A stretch of 64,000 nt of DNA from assembly GCA_031549085.1 (NCBI GenBank), contig JAVBQL010000008.1:60941-124940 (forward strand), written 5' to 3'. This document shows, in pieces, positions 32,216 to 41,230 of this stretch. The stretch comes from JAVBQL01 sp031549085 (GTDB lineage Bacteria > Spirochaetota > GWE2-31-10 > MWDO01). Position 1 is the stretch's first letter. Each line of letters opens with the position of its first letter. The notes under the pieces were generated by a model. That model searched no databases and was not told the DNA's origin. It saw nothing but the letters and a program-made list of their open reading frames with translations. A program made the position numbers and the translations under genes.

Positions 32216-33841
32216 CTATTTTTTGCCACTCTTATTTTTCACTGTTGCAGCAGCTGCATGTTTAAACTCGATATATTCATCATAGGTCATCATTTTGTCA
32301 ATTAATCCACCATCATCAGTTATTTCAATTATACGGTTTGCTACCGTCTGTGCAAGCTCATGGTCATGTGTTGCAAAGAGGAGTATTCCATTATAGTCCT
32401 GCATTCCCTCATTGAGAGAAGTTATTGCCTCCAAATCAAGATGGTTGGTTGGCTCATCAAGAAGATAGACATTTGCCCCTGAGAGCATCATTCTTGATAA
32501 CATACAGCGAACCTTCTCTCCACCTGATAGAACATTAACTTTCTTAAGTGTCTCCTCACCAGAGAAGAGCATTCTTCCTAGAAAGCTTCTAATATATGTC
32601 TCATCTTGATCTTTTGAATAAAGGCGCAGCCAATCAATCAAGTTATAGTCAACATTAAAATATTTGCTATTGTCCTGCGGGAAGTATGAAGATGTTATTG
32701 TCTGCCCCCATGTAACCAAACCGCTATCAGCCTCAAGCTCACCCATCAATATCTGAAACAAAACAGTTTTTGGAACACCATCAGCCCCAACAAAGGCAAT
32801 CTTATCCCCTTGCCTAACCTTAAAGCTAACATTATCCAAGAGCTTTCTTCCATCAACAACCTTTGTGAGATTCTCAACTGTAAGAATCTCCTTACCTGCC
32901 TCCCTATCGGACTTGAATGCAATATATGGATACTTTCTTGTTGATGGTCTTATATCCTCAAGTGCAAGCTTCTCTATCTCCTTCTTTCTTGAAGTCGCTT
33001 GCTTTGACTTTGCTGCGTTGGCAGAGAACCTTCTAACAAATTCTTGAAGCTCACTTATTCTAGCCTCTTTCTTCTTGTTTTCATCTCTAAGCTGCTTCTG
33101 TATAAGCTTGCTTGACTGATACCAGAAGTCATAGTTACCAACAAACATCGTAATTTTATTATAATCAATATCAGCTATGTGTGTACAAACACGGTTTAAA
33201 AAGTGTCTGTCATGTGATACAACAATAACCGTATTATCAAAGTCATACAAGAAGTCCTCAAGCCAGCCTATTGCATCAACATCAAGGTGGTTGGTTGGCT
33301 CATCTAATAGAAGAACATCTGGGTTTCCAAAGAGCGCCTGCGCCAAGAGTACCCTAACCTTATCATTACCAGCAAGCTCTCTCATCTTAGCGTTATGGAG
33401 CGACTCATCAACTCCAAGACCGCTCAAGAGCTGTGCCGCATCGGACTCCGCATTCCAGCCATTAAGTTCAGCAAACTCCTCCTCAAGATGAGAGACCCTT
33501 ATACCATCTTTGTCATCAAAGTCCTCTTTTGCGTAGAGAGCCTCTTTTTCATCTATTATCTCAATAAGCCTCTTATGTCCCATAAGTACAACACGCAAAA
33601 CTTCAAAATCATCATATTGAAAGTGATCCTGCTTCAAAACAGCAAGTCTCTCCCCTGGTGTGATGATAACCTCACCAGAATCTGACTCAACCTCGCCAGA
33701 TAAAACCTTCAAAAAGGTAGATTTTCCAGAACCATTTGCTCCAATAAGCCCATAACAGTTCCCAGGATTAAATTTTATACTAACATCTTCAAATAAGATT
33801 CTCTTTCCAAATCTTACAGTAATATTACTTGTTGCAATCAA
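32216..33841 (-). CDS. ABC-F family ATPase, YbiT-like
   Basis: The best start is TTG 33841, eight bases after AGGAG. It gives 541 residues opening IATSNITVRFGKRILFEDV, as in the family; upstream TTG or ATG codons only add a non-conserved tail. Two ABC domains lack membrane segments. Domain 1 has GANGSGKST, LAGNDKVRVLLAQAL and LLLDEPTNHLD; domain 2 has LSGGEKVRCMLSRM and LLDEPTNHLDLEA, but its Walker A reads GADGVPKT with Pro replacing the usual Gly. The linker is Lys/Arg-rich. ABC-F proteins bind the ribosomal E site and modulate translation; co-transcription with trpS fits. Confidence 0.92.
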   Translation of the reverse strand: MIATSNITVRFGKRILFEDVSIKFNPGNCYGLIGANGSGKSTFLKVLSGEVESDSGEVIITPGERLAVLKQDHFQYDDFEVLRVVLMGHKRLIEIIDEKEALYAKEDFDDKDGIRVSHLEEEFAELNGWNAESDAAQLLSGLGVDESLHNAKMRELAGNDKVRVLLAQALFGNPDVLLLDEPTNHLDVDAIGWLEDFLYDFDNTVIVVSHDRHFLNRVCTHIADIDYNKITMFVGNYDFWYQSSKLIQKQLRDENKKKEARISELQEFVRRFSANAAKSKQATSRKKEIEKLALEDIRPSTRKYPYIAFKSDREAGKEILTVENLTKVVDGRKLLDNVSFKVRQGDKIAFVGADGVPKTVLFQILMGELEADSGLVTWGQTITSSYFPQDNSKYFNVDYNLIDWLRLYSKDQDETYIRSFLGRMLFSGEETLKKVNVLSGGEKVRCMLSRMMLSGANVYLLDEPTNHLDLEAITSLNEGMQDYNGILLFATHDHELAQTVANRIIEITDDGGLIDKMMTYDEYIEFKHAAAATVKNKSGKK

Positions 33842-34081
33842 TTTTTTTTCTCCTACTTTCAAACCCATTAGCAATTTAAGAACATCTCAAACAAAGAGTA
33901 TTTTCTGCTATTCTAAATTTTGATTTTTTATAAAAAACAAGATAGGAATGTTATAACATTTAGAGGAGTAATGTCAAGATTTTGTTATTTTCTAATATTA
34001 TAACAGTCTCAATTTTTTTTAAATTTACCCAATTTAAAAAACAGTATAAATATAAAATATTTACACAAAACAAAAAATTAT

Positions 34082-34110
34082 TTGACAAAGTTCAATATTT
34101 GATGTTTAAT
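34082..34110 (+). promoter_or_regulatory. Promoter of the nitroreductase-like gene
   Basis: TTGACA at 34082-34087, a 17-base spacer, and TTTAAT at 34105-34110, 55 bases before the ATG. The rest of the 33842-34164 gap shows no other feature. Confidence 0.65.
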
Positions 34111-34164
34111 TCATATAACTAACTTTTTTCTCCAATTTTTAAGCAATTTTGAGGGGTTAATACT

Positions 34165-34995
34165 ATGGATATAACAGAGGCAATAAAATCAAGACGAGCG
34201 ATAAGAAAGTTCAAAGATGAAGCTTTATCAAATGAACATGTAAAAAAGATAGATGAGATCATTAAAAATGCAGTACCACTTGTAGCAGCCATCCCTACCC
34301 GCTTTGAACTAATAAATGACAGCAAGCTTGTAAATGGAACAATATTAAAGGGAATAATTGGCGGATATGGAAGAATTAAGGCTCCAAGCTGTCTCCTGTG
34401 CATTGGAGAGAAACAGAAACATGTAAGAGAAAATATTGGCTTTATGGGAGAGCAGATTGTCATTGAACTTGCCAAGCTTGGCATTGGCACGTGCTGGGTT
34501 GCATCTGGCTATGACAAGGAGAAATCGAAGCAGTTTCTAAAAAAGGATAGAGAAGAGATATCTATTGTAATTGTTCTTGGCTATCCAGCTGAAAAAGATG
34601 CCATTAAAATATCCAATGCTGAAATAAATATCAAGAGAAGAAAAGAGCTTAAAGAGTTTGTTTCTAAAAATAGTGAAGGCACAAATGAACTAACACCAAT
34701 GGAAAATAGTGTTCTGGAATTATGCAGACTCTATCCATCAGCAGTAAATTTTCAGCCAGTAAAAGTCATCATTAATAGTGATAAGATGGCTATTGTGTCA
34801 AAGCCAACAGCTATAATAAAGAAGACAAAGGCTCATCTTATAGATGGAGGAATATTTTCTGCCCATATGTACCTAGCACTGAAATATTATGGACTTGATA
34901 GCACTTTCACAATCGAAAACAGTGATGCTATATCAAAACTCAATTTATCCAAAGGAACAGACTATATTGTCTCGTTCAAACAAATAAAAGAGTAG
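34165..34995 (+). CDS. Nitroreductase-fold flavoprotein
   Basis: This 276-residue protein belongs to the nitroreductase superfamily, closest to the TM1586-like group with duplicated half-domains. The N-terminal FMN-binding signature is AIKSRRAIRKFKD, followed by GEQIVIELAKLGIGTCWVAS, and a second half begins ELTPMENSVLELCRLYPSAV with NFQPVKVII and KAHLIDGGIFSAHMYLAL. Such enzymes use FMN and NAD(P)H; the physiological substrate is unknown. GAGGGG precedes the ATG. It is monocistronic. Confidence 0.78.
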   Translation: MDITEAIKSRRAIRKFKDEALSNEHVKKIDEIIKNAVPLVAAIPTRFELINDSKLVNGTILKGIIGGYGRIKAPSCLLCIGEKQKHVRENIGFMGEQIVIELAKLGIGTCWVASGYDKEKSKQFLKKDREEISIVIVLGYPAEKDAIKISNAEINIKRRKELKEFVSKNSEGTNELTPMENSVLELCRLYPSAVNFQPVKVIINSDKMAIVSKPTAIIKKTKAHLIDGGIFSAHMYLALKYYGLDSTFTIENSDAISKLNLSKGTDYIVSFKQIKE

Positions 34996-35087
34996 TACAA
35001 TATTAAAAAGAATTATTTGCAGATTTAAAAAATAAAATCCTTAATCTAAGTACCTAAAATTAATCATGCAATATTCTTAAATAACAT

Positions 35088-35588
35088 TCACTCCAATTCG
35101 CCATATACCCAAAGCAATTGTTTGAATGTCTCACCATCACTATCTATCTCTTCCATAAAGCACTTTTCCAAAAATTGAGGTGCTACTTTTAGGTTTCTTT
35201 GATGTTTCATACTTAATACTTTTACTTGACTCCATTTTTGATAAGTATCTTTTCTATCAAAAAAGTGGTTGTAATATTCAGCATCAAAAAAAGCTATAAT
35301 TTGTGAATCCCAAATATGGTTAATGGTTATAATACATAAAATATGACAAAAGCCTATATTACTTGGTTTTATACTATAGAGATGCTCTGTACAATCTATT
35401 ATACATTGAATTGCCTCTGTTTTAATTTTTGACGAAGTTTTGTGACTGTTTAAAAAATCTTCACGGCAGGAAATATGCCAATGTTCATATCTGTTTTCTG
35501 AAATAGGAAAATACATTGTATTGGCTATTAAATATTTTTTCATTCTTTTTAGCCTTCGTGATTGTCCGCACTGCTTTTTCTTAAACAT
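35088..35588 (-). CDS. DUF3916-like protein
   Basis: This 166-residue basic protein has an N-terminal RRLKRMKKYLIANTMYFPIS, then YEHWHISCREDFLNSHKTSS and a His/Cys-rich middle. This resembles the DUF3916 family seen mainly in Firmicutes; the function is unknown. AGGA precedes the ATG. Together with the next gene on the same strand, and with a G+C slightly above its surroundings, it looks like an acquired pair, possibly of the immunity-protein type. That is speculative. Confidence 0.55.
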   Translation of the reverse strand: MFKKKQCGQSRRLKRMKKYLIANTMYFPISENRYEHWHISCREDFLNSHKTSSKIKTEAIQCIIDCTEHLYSIKPSNIGFCHILCIITINHIWDSQIIAFFDAEYYNHFFDRKDTYQKWSQVKVLSMKHQRNLKVAPQFLEKCFMEEIDSDGETFKQLLWVYGELE

Positions 35589-35618
35589 AATTAGTCCTAA
35601 AAAATATCAATGCCACCT

Positions 35619-36077
35619 CTATTTATAACCGTAGATTTTTAGACCATTTTCATCAAAGCAATATTCATACTTACCTAAACTGTCAATCAATTCTTTCAAT
35701 TTACCAATATCATATTTAATAAATTCAGATTGCAATTTTTCATCACGGTTATAACGTTCTATCTCTTGTTGGGCTGGGATATAGAGCCATTCAATATCCT
35801 TAAATGCAATTGGACCTTGAATAGCACTATCTTTTGTATACTCACCAGATGGAGAAATACCTTGATTCATACTAAAGGGGTATGTTTTATCTTCTGCAAG
35901 CAACTTAACTTCCGCTGGAAAAATATATTTTTCACTTACTTCAATAGCATTGAAAAGCTTACGCCATTTTGCATTGTTCATGCAGCTGGTTTTGGCCAAT
36001 CGCGCTTTTTGTGTTCGTTTTTCATATCGTTCAGATTCTATACTCAAATTCTCCACCACCCAAAAATATATTTTCAA
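35619..36077 (-). CDS. Small soluble protein, DUF6678-like
   Basis: This protein has about 152 residues. The core CMNNAKWRKLFNAI, FPAEVKLLAEDKTYPF and GPIAFKDIEWLYIPAQ recalls DUF6678/immunity-type proteins that share the MNNxKWxKLF signature. The start is uncertain: the TTG at 36077, GTG codons a few residues later, or the TTG before SIESERYEKR, which has GGAG close upstream, are all possible. The 30-bp gap to the next minus-strand gene suggests co-transcription. The function is unknown. Confidence 0.5.
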   Translation of the reverse strand: MKIYFWVVENLSIESERYEKRTQKARLAKTSCMNNAKWRKLFNAIEVSEKYIFPAEVKLLAEDKTYPFSMNQGISPSGEYTKDSAIQGPIAFKDIEWLYIPAQQEIERYNRDEKLQSEFIKYDIGKLKELIDSLGKYEYCFDENGLKIYGYK

Positions 36078-36249
36078 TACCTCTAAAAGTCCTATTTACC
36101 ATTTTGCACTATTAACCATTATACTTTTGAATCAGTATACCACTTATTTATTTTTTTTAATATCAATAATCATTAAAAAAATTATAGAAAAGTAGCTTAA
36201 AAAGTCGTATAATAACTATTAGAATAAATTTATTTTAATGGATGGTTAA

Positions 36250-36651
36250 ATGGACAATATAAGAGAACTTGAGAACAAAATCGCCTACTGCGGATTGCTA
36301 TGTTACTTATGCGCTCCAGACTCATCATGCAATTGCAAAACTGGTAACCACTGCGGTAAGAGAGAATCTGAGGGCGGCTGCCACCAGTATGATTGCTGCA
36401 GAGAGAAAAATATTCAAGGCTGCTGGGAGTGCAATGATTCTCCATGCGGAATCGATATGATGGCAGAGCATATGATAAAAGTTAGAGCCTTTGTTAGATG
36501 TATAAAGGAAGATGGTGTAGAGCAATTTCTAAAATATATAGATAAGAATGAAAAAAATGGATTTATATATCATAGAATCGGAATATACGGAGACTATGAC
36601 TTGGAGTCTGAAGAGGCAATTCTTAAACTTTTAAGAACAGGAACTGCTTAA
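36250..36651 (+). CDS. Cysteine-rich DUF3795-type protein
   Basis: This 133-residue protein has 15 or so cysteines concentrated in residues 14-66 (AYCGLLCYLCAPDSSCNC, CGKRESEGGCHQYDCC, GCWECNDSPC). That pattern is characteristic of the DUF3795 family, thought to bind zinc. The C-terminal half is helical (FVRCIKEDGVEQFLKYIDKN). No enzymatic role is known. It is followed by the C-run hairpin and hairpin element copy C. Confidence 0.75.
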   Translation: MDNIRELENKIAYCGLLCYLCAPDSSCNCKTGNHCGKRESEGGCHQYDCCREKNIQGCWECNDSPCGIDMMAEHMIKVRAFVRCIKEDGVEQFLKYIDKNEKNGFIYHRIGIYGDYDLESEEAILKLLRTGTA

Positions 36652-36668
36652 TATATTTCTTTTGAATT

Positions 36669-36696
36669 TATGGGGGGACAGTTTTCCCCCCCCATA
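36669..36696 (+). repeat. G6/C8 hairpin downstream of the DUF3795 gene
   Basis: TATGGGGGG (36669-36677) pairs with CCCCCCATA (36688-36696); another C6 run follows at 36699-36704. In this AT-rich genome such homopolymers are striking. On the minus strand the G6 and G8 runs could form a quadruplex, and the runs are prone to slippage. It occupies the same position relative to copy C as the G/C-rich hairpins do relative to copies A and B. Confidence 0.6.
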
Positions 36697-36761
36697 ATCC
36701 CCCCGCTTGATAAAATATAATTTAAGAAAATGAACTGATTATACAAACATCTTTTTGCAGT

Positions 36762-36841
36762 GAATCTTACTCTGATATATAAGTCGATTTTATTGGCGTA
36801 ATAACGAGATAAAATCTTTGTTATATACCAGAGTAAGATTC
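36762..36841 (+). repeat. Hairpin element copy C (conserved core, unique arms)
   Basis: Outer arms GAATCTTACTCTG (36762-36774) and CAGAGTAAGATTC (36829-36841) are perfectly complementary. The inner stem GATTTTAT (36786-36793) pairs with ATAAAATC (36809-36816) around TGGCGTAATAACGAG, flanked by AAGTC and TTTGT. Its reverse complement matches the core of copy B except for the loop centre. It lies in the opposite window orientation to A and B, but in the same orientation relative to its upstream gene. The rest of 36652-37111 is AT-rich, with no further gene. Confidence 0.75.
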
Positions 36842-37111
36842 TAAAGACAAGAATATAAAAAGCCTTACTATAATACCGCATAATAACAATATAAATATTA
36901 CTTTTTATTGAACTATTCTCCTATTTTTTGAAATAATTTTAAATAAATAAAAAAACATTCTAATAAATTGACTTTCTTTAATAAGAAAGGTAATATAGTA
37001 TAAATATATCCTCATTTTTTATAATACATTGTAGTACATTTTTTACTAAAATATAGAAATTTTAAAAAGTATGTTTTATGCAGATGTTTTTATTTTTAGG
37101 AGGTGGACAAG

Positions 37112-37609
37112 ATGGATAAAAAAATAGTTAATACTATTATGGAGGATATGGATCTAGAAAATGTGACCATTTCTGAAGCCATAAAGAGGATAGATGAAAA
37201 AATTGCAAGTTTAGATAAAATAAAGACATTTTTAGGAGATTTAAAACAGAAAAAGTGGGAAGAGCTTGGAGACATCATAAAAAAAGAGTTTCAAGGATAC
37301 GAATTTTACCAGAATATAACGGATAATGCAATTGGCATCTATGTTCCTATCAATGAAAAGCTTAATTTACGCTGTTTCATATCTTTCACGCCCCATCCAC
37401 ACTATGGAATCAGAAAAGAGGGAGACGATTCTGTATCACCAAAAGATGTTGAAGATTTTTTAAACAGCCACCTCGACCTTATACAAAACAAATGTGAGTC
37501 CGACTATTTTTGGAACTATGTTGAAGAGGCATGTGAAAGAGAGGAAAACTATAAAAAATTCAGAGAGTACTGCAAAAAACTTATATCACACATAGAAAAG
37601 AGATCGTAA
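37112..37609 (+). CDS. Small soluble protein of unknown function
   Basis: The ATG at 37112 is eight bases after AGGAGG and gives 165 residues; a GTG three codons earlier lies too close to that site. The N-terminus is helical (VTISEAIKRIDEKIASLDKI, KTFLGDLKQKKWEELGDI), followed by a beta region (FYQNITDNAIGIYVPINEKL, RCFISFTPHPHYGIRKEG) and a helical acidic C-terminus. I recognise no family. It is a single-gene unit and probably cytoplasmic. Confidence 0.65.
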   Translation: MDKKIVNTIMEDMDLENVTISEAIKRIDEKIASLDKIKTFLGDLKQKKWEELGDIIKKEFQGYEFYQNITDNAIGIYVPINEKLNLRCFISFTPHPHYGIRKEGDDSVSPKDVEDFLNSHLDLIQNKCESDYFWNYVEEACEREENYKKFREYCKKLISHIEKRS

Positions 37610-37766
37610 TTTTAATTAAAATATATTTTTTATTTCATAAAATAATTAAAAGCTTCTCTTTAAAACATAAAAAAGACAATTCTAACCGCTCATTAGCTCT
37701 ATTCGATACAAAAGGTTGATTATAAGCTTTAAAGCATAGAGAGTTTCAAATTAAGTACAAAAAAGT

Positions 37767-37797
37767 TTGACAAAACTCATATTTTAAATAATATTAT
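37767..37797 (+). promoter_or_regulatory. Possible pckG promoter
   Basis: TTGACA at 37767-37772 is followed after 19 bases by TATTAT (37792-37797), overlapping a TATAAT at 37795-37800 that is too far for optimal spacing. It lies about 60 bases before the PEPCK ATG. Confidence 0.45.
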
Positions 37798-37854
37798 AAT
37801 CGGTATTTTTAGATCTAGAAGTACTAATTTTTTTGATATGATAAGGAGAAATCA

Positions 37855-39672
37855 ATGAACGATAGTAGCATGACAAAAAACAAAAAGCTCATCAAGTGGG
37901 TTGATGAAATGGTTGCTATGTGTAAACCAGACAAGGTTTACTGGTGTGACGGTACACAAGAAGAGTATGATAGACTTTGCGGAGAGCTCGTTAAAGCTGG
38001 AACCTTTATTAAACTTGCAGAAGATAAAAAACCAAATAGTTATTATGCAAAATCAGACCCAGGTGATGTTGCTCGTGTAGAAGAGAGAACTTTCATCTGT
38101 TCAAAGACCAAAGATGAAGCAGGTCCAACAAACAACTGGTGTGATCCAAATGAGATGAAAGAGACAATGAAAAAGCTATATGATGGCTGCATGAAGGGTA
38201 GAACTATGTATGTAATACCATTCAGCATGGGTCCTCTTGGTTCTAAAATTGCTCACATTGGTATTGAGTTATCAGATTCTGCATATGTCGCTGTTAATAT
38301 GAGAATAATGACAAGAATGGGTAAAAAAGTTCTTGACGTTTTAGGTGATGGAGATTTCGTTCCATGCTTGCACTCTGTAGGAAAACCTTTAGCAGCTGGC
38401 GAAAAAGATGTTGCTTGGCCTTGTAATACAACAAAATATATTGTTCACTTCCCAGAGGAGAGTATGATCTGGTCTTATGGTAGCGGATATGGCGGAAATG
38501 CACTTCTTGGTAAAAAATGTTTTGCTCTAAGAATTGCATCTTCTATGGCAAAGAGAGAGGGATGGCTTGCTGAACATATGTTGATTTTAGGCATCACTCC
38601 TCCAAACGGCGAGAAAAAATATATCGCTGCTGCATTCCCATCTGCTTGTGGAAAGACAAACCTTGCTATGTTAATCCCTACAATACCTGGCTGGAAAGTT
38701 GAGTGTGTGGGTGATGATATTGCTTGGATGAAATATGGTGATGATGGAAGATTGTACGCAATCAACCCTGAAGCTGGTTTCTTTGGTGTTGCTCCCGGCA
38801 CATCAATGAAATCAAATCCAAACGCTATGATCTCTCTTCAAAAGAATACAATATTCACAAACGTTGCTCTAACAAACGACGGCGAGGTTTGGTGGGAAGA
38901 TATGACCGATGAGTTCCCTGCTGAGCTTACTGACTGGCAAGGTCAAAAATGGACACCTGATATGAAGACAGCTGAGGGCAAGAGAAAACCTGCAGCACAT
39001 CCAAATGCAAGATTTACAGCTCCTGCAAGCCAATGTCCAGCAATAGACAAAGCTTGGGAGGATCCAAAGGGCGTTCCAATCTCAGCTATCCTATTTGGTG
39101 GAAGAAGGGGAAGCGTTGTTCCTCTAATTCATCAATCATACAACTGGAACCATGGTGTATTCTTAGGTTCTATCGTTGCAAGCGAGATGACTGCTGCTGC
39201 TGCTGGAACACTTGGACAATTGAGAAGAGATCCTTTTGCTATGCTTCCATTCTGCGGATACAATATGGGAGACTACTTTGCTCACTGGATTGATATGGGT
39301 AAAAAAGCAAAAGACCAATCAAAATTGCCTAAGATTTTCTATGTAAACTGGTTTAGAAAGACTCCTGAGGGCAAATGGCTATGGCCTGGATATGGCGAAA
39401 ACTCAAGAGTATTAAAGTGGGTTATTGAGAGCATAAATGGTACAGCTAAATCTGAAGATAAGGCAATTGGTCTTGTTCCAACTGCTGACGCAATTGATAC
39501 TGCTGGACTTAATATATCTGCAGATGATATGAAAGCAGTTCTTCAAGTAAACAAAGATGAGTGGAAAAATGAGATACCTGGTATAAAAGAGTACTACGCT
39601 AAGTTTGGTGCTCATGTACCTAAAGAATTGAATGATGAGCTTGATGCTTTGGAAAAGAGATTAAATAAATAA
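37855..39672 (+). CDS. pckG: GTP-dependent phosphoenolpyruvate carboxykinase
   Basis: This 605-residue enzyme interconverts oxaloacetate + GTP and phosphoenolpyruvate + CO2 + GDP. Typical GTP-class motifs are present: the start WVDEMVAMCKPDKVYWCDG, MYVIPFSMGPLGS, the kinase-1a loop AAFPSACGKTNLAML (about residue 260), CVGDDIAWMKY, PEAGFFGVAPGTS and ILFGGRRGSVVPL. AAGGAG precedes the ATG and a strong terminator follows. Codon usage is less A/T-biased than in neighbours, as expected for a highly expressed gene. In fermentative anaerobes it often runs in the carboxylating direction. Confidence 0.97.
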   Translation: MNDSSMTKNKKLIKWVDEMVAMCKPDKVYWCDGTQEEYDRLCGELVKAGTFIKLAEDKKPNSYYAKSDPGDVARVEERTFICSKTKDEAGPTNNWCDPNEMKETMKKLYDGCMKGRTMYVIPFSMGPLGSKIAHIGIELSDSAYVAVNMRIMTRMGKKVLDVLGDGDFVPCLHSVGKPLAAGEKDVAWPCNTTKYIVHFPEESMIWSYGSGYGGNALLGKKCFALRIASSMAKREGWLAEHMLILGITPPNGEKKYIAAAFPSACGKTNLAMLIPTIPGWKVECVGDDIAWMKYGDDGRLYAINPEAGFFGVAPGTSMKSNPNAMISLQKNTIFTNVALTNDGEVWWEDMTDEFPAELTDWQGQKWTPDMKTAEGKRKPAAHPNARFTAPASQCPAIDKAWEDPKGVPISAILFGGRRGSVVPLIHQSYNWNHGVFLGSIVASEMTAAAAGTLGQLRRDPFAMLPFCGYNMGDYFAHWIDMGKKAKDQSKLPKIFYVNWFRKTPEGKWLWPGYGENSRVLKWVIESINGTAKSEDKAIGLVPTADAIDTAGLNISADDMKAVLQVNKDEWKNEIPGIKEYYAKFGAHVPKELNDELDALEKRLNK

Positions 39673-39692
39673 TTTCTTATTTTTAATTTAAT

Positions 39693-39732
39693 ATATGAGG
39701 GGTCGATTTGTACCCCTCATATCTATTTTTAT
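39693..39732 (+). terminator. Strong terminator after pckG
   Basis: ATATGAGGGGT (39693-39703) pairs perfectly over 11 bp with ACCCCTCATAT (39712-39722), then CTATTTTTAT. Confidence 0.88.
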
Positions 39733-39750
39733 AGATACTTAAATAGTGAT

Positions 39751-41091
39751 ATGTTTGATAGTATAAAAAAATCATTGCAAACAATAAATTACAAGCTGTG
39801 GCTCTCAATAATATCTATGATGCTCCTTCCAACTATCTATCTAATTGTTAGGGTGCACTTTCTTGGAGATATGCCTACAGAGTATGGCTTTAATATAGCA
39901 AGCCAACTATCATGGGTAAATATTATCTATGAGATAGTAGATGAGGCGCTTCTGCTACCACTCTTCTATCTACTTGGAAAATATGTATCAGATGTAGATA
40001 AAACTACTTTTGAGAATAGAGTTAAAACCTCCCTACTCCTTACTTTTTTAATATATTTAGTCCTATCAATACTTATAACCATCTTTGCAAAACCTTTAAC
40101 TATGCTTATGGCACAAGAGAGGCAGCTGATTGATGCGACTGTTACCTATATAAGGCTAGAGAGTATTGGAAAAATAGTGGCAATTCTTGTAAAACTAATA
40201 GGTATAGTATTTATACTGCTAAATAGATATAAATATCTATATATAATACTCTCCGCACAGATGTTTCTATCTATAATTTTTGATACATTTTTAATAAGTA
40301 GCCTCCCAATCTCTCTAAAAATTGGCGTTAATGGCATAGCAATCTCTAATATTGTAACAAACATTATTATACTTATAATATCCCTATCTATTCTATCTCA
40401 TAAAGAGGGCATCAATATTTTTAGCAGAGACAAACTCTCTTTTAAATGGTATAGAGAGTGGAGATATGTTGGTTTTTTTTCGGGATTGGAATCACTTATT
40501 AGAAATATTGCTTTTATGATAATGATACTACGCATGGTTAATCTCGTTTCAGAACAGGGAACATATTGGGTAGCAAACAATTTTATATGGAACCTACTTC
40601 TAGTTCCTGCCTTGGCACTAGGAGATCTTATCAAAAAAGAGGTAGGTGAAGATAGAACAAATATAGAGAGCAAAACTTTTGGATATATTAATATCACAGT
40701 AGTTATAAGCATCCTATGGCTATTAACTATTCCACTTTGGAAACCATTTTTAAATATATTTATGAACATAAAAGATTATGAAAAAGTATTTATGATACTC
40801 TTAATTCAGACTCCAGCCTACATAACTTTTATGTTCAATTTGATAATGGATTCCACATTTTATGGGTTTGGAAAGACAAAATATATGCTCTATCAATCAA
40901 TATGCATAGATATAATCTATTATGGAATATTTTTTATACTCTATTTAAATAAAATATTTGTGCCAACACTTATAAGCATATCTATAATGTTTAGCATGGG
41001 TATGATCTTGGATCTAATACCAGCAATAATATTATATAGAAAATTACTAAAAGATAATAATCTAAAGATAGGCTTTTTTAAATATAGTTGA
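39751..41091 (+). CDS. MATE-type multidrug/cation exporter
   Basis: This 446-residue membrane protein has about 12 hydrophobic helices in two halves, the MATE layout. Recognisable segments include LPLFYLLGKYVSDVD, FAKPLTMLMAQERQLIDATV-like loop, and ISLKIGVNGIAISNIVTNII in the first half. The second half contains FFSGLESLIRNIAFMIMILR and YWVANNFIWNLLLVPALALG. MATE proteins expel organic cations, or in other branches flip lipid-linked substrates, using Na+ or H+. The ligand is unknown. Only 18 bases separate it from the pckG terminator, and no ribosome binding site is evident. Confidence 0.78.
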   Translation: MFDSIKKSLQTINYKLWLSIISMMLLPTIYLIVRVHFLGDMPTEYGFNIASQLSWVNIIYEIVDEALLLPLFYLLGKYVSDVDKTTFENRVKTSLLLTFLIYLVLSILITIFAKPLTMLMAQERQLIDATVTYIRLESIGKIVAILVKLIGIVFILLNRYKYLYIILSAQMFLSIIFDTFLISSLPISLKIGVNGIAISNIVTNIIILIISLSILSHKEGINIFSRDKLSFKWYREWRYVGFFSGLESLIRNIAFMIMILRMVNLVSEQGTYWVANNFIWNLLLVPALALGDLIKKEVGEDRTNIESKTFGYINITVVISILWLLTIPLWKPFLNIFMNIKDYEKVFMILLIQTPAYITFMFNLIMDSTFYGFGKTKYMLYQSICIDIIYYGIFFILYLNKIFVPTLISISIMFSMGMILDLIPAIILYRKLLKDNNLKIGFFKYS

Positions 41092-41230
41092 TTTATTAAC
41101 TATTACTACTTTTTTATTTAAATTAAAGAAGTTAAGAAAAAGCTTTTATTTATTTTAATATTATCTTATAATACCATTGACTTTAAATTGGATAGTTAAA
41201 AAATAGCGTTATTCCTTTAAGGAGTTATTT

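Noticed and set aside
33177..33685. Plus-strand open frames of 96-104 codons within the ABC-F gene
   Set aside because: They are antisense shadows of a protein with intact Walker and signature motifs.
23041..36841. Hairpin copies considered as integron attC sites or CRISPR repeats
   Set aside because: attC sites conserve the outer core sites and vary inside, the opposite of what is seen, and no integrase is present. There is no regular repeat-spacer array.
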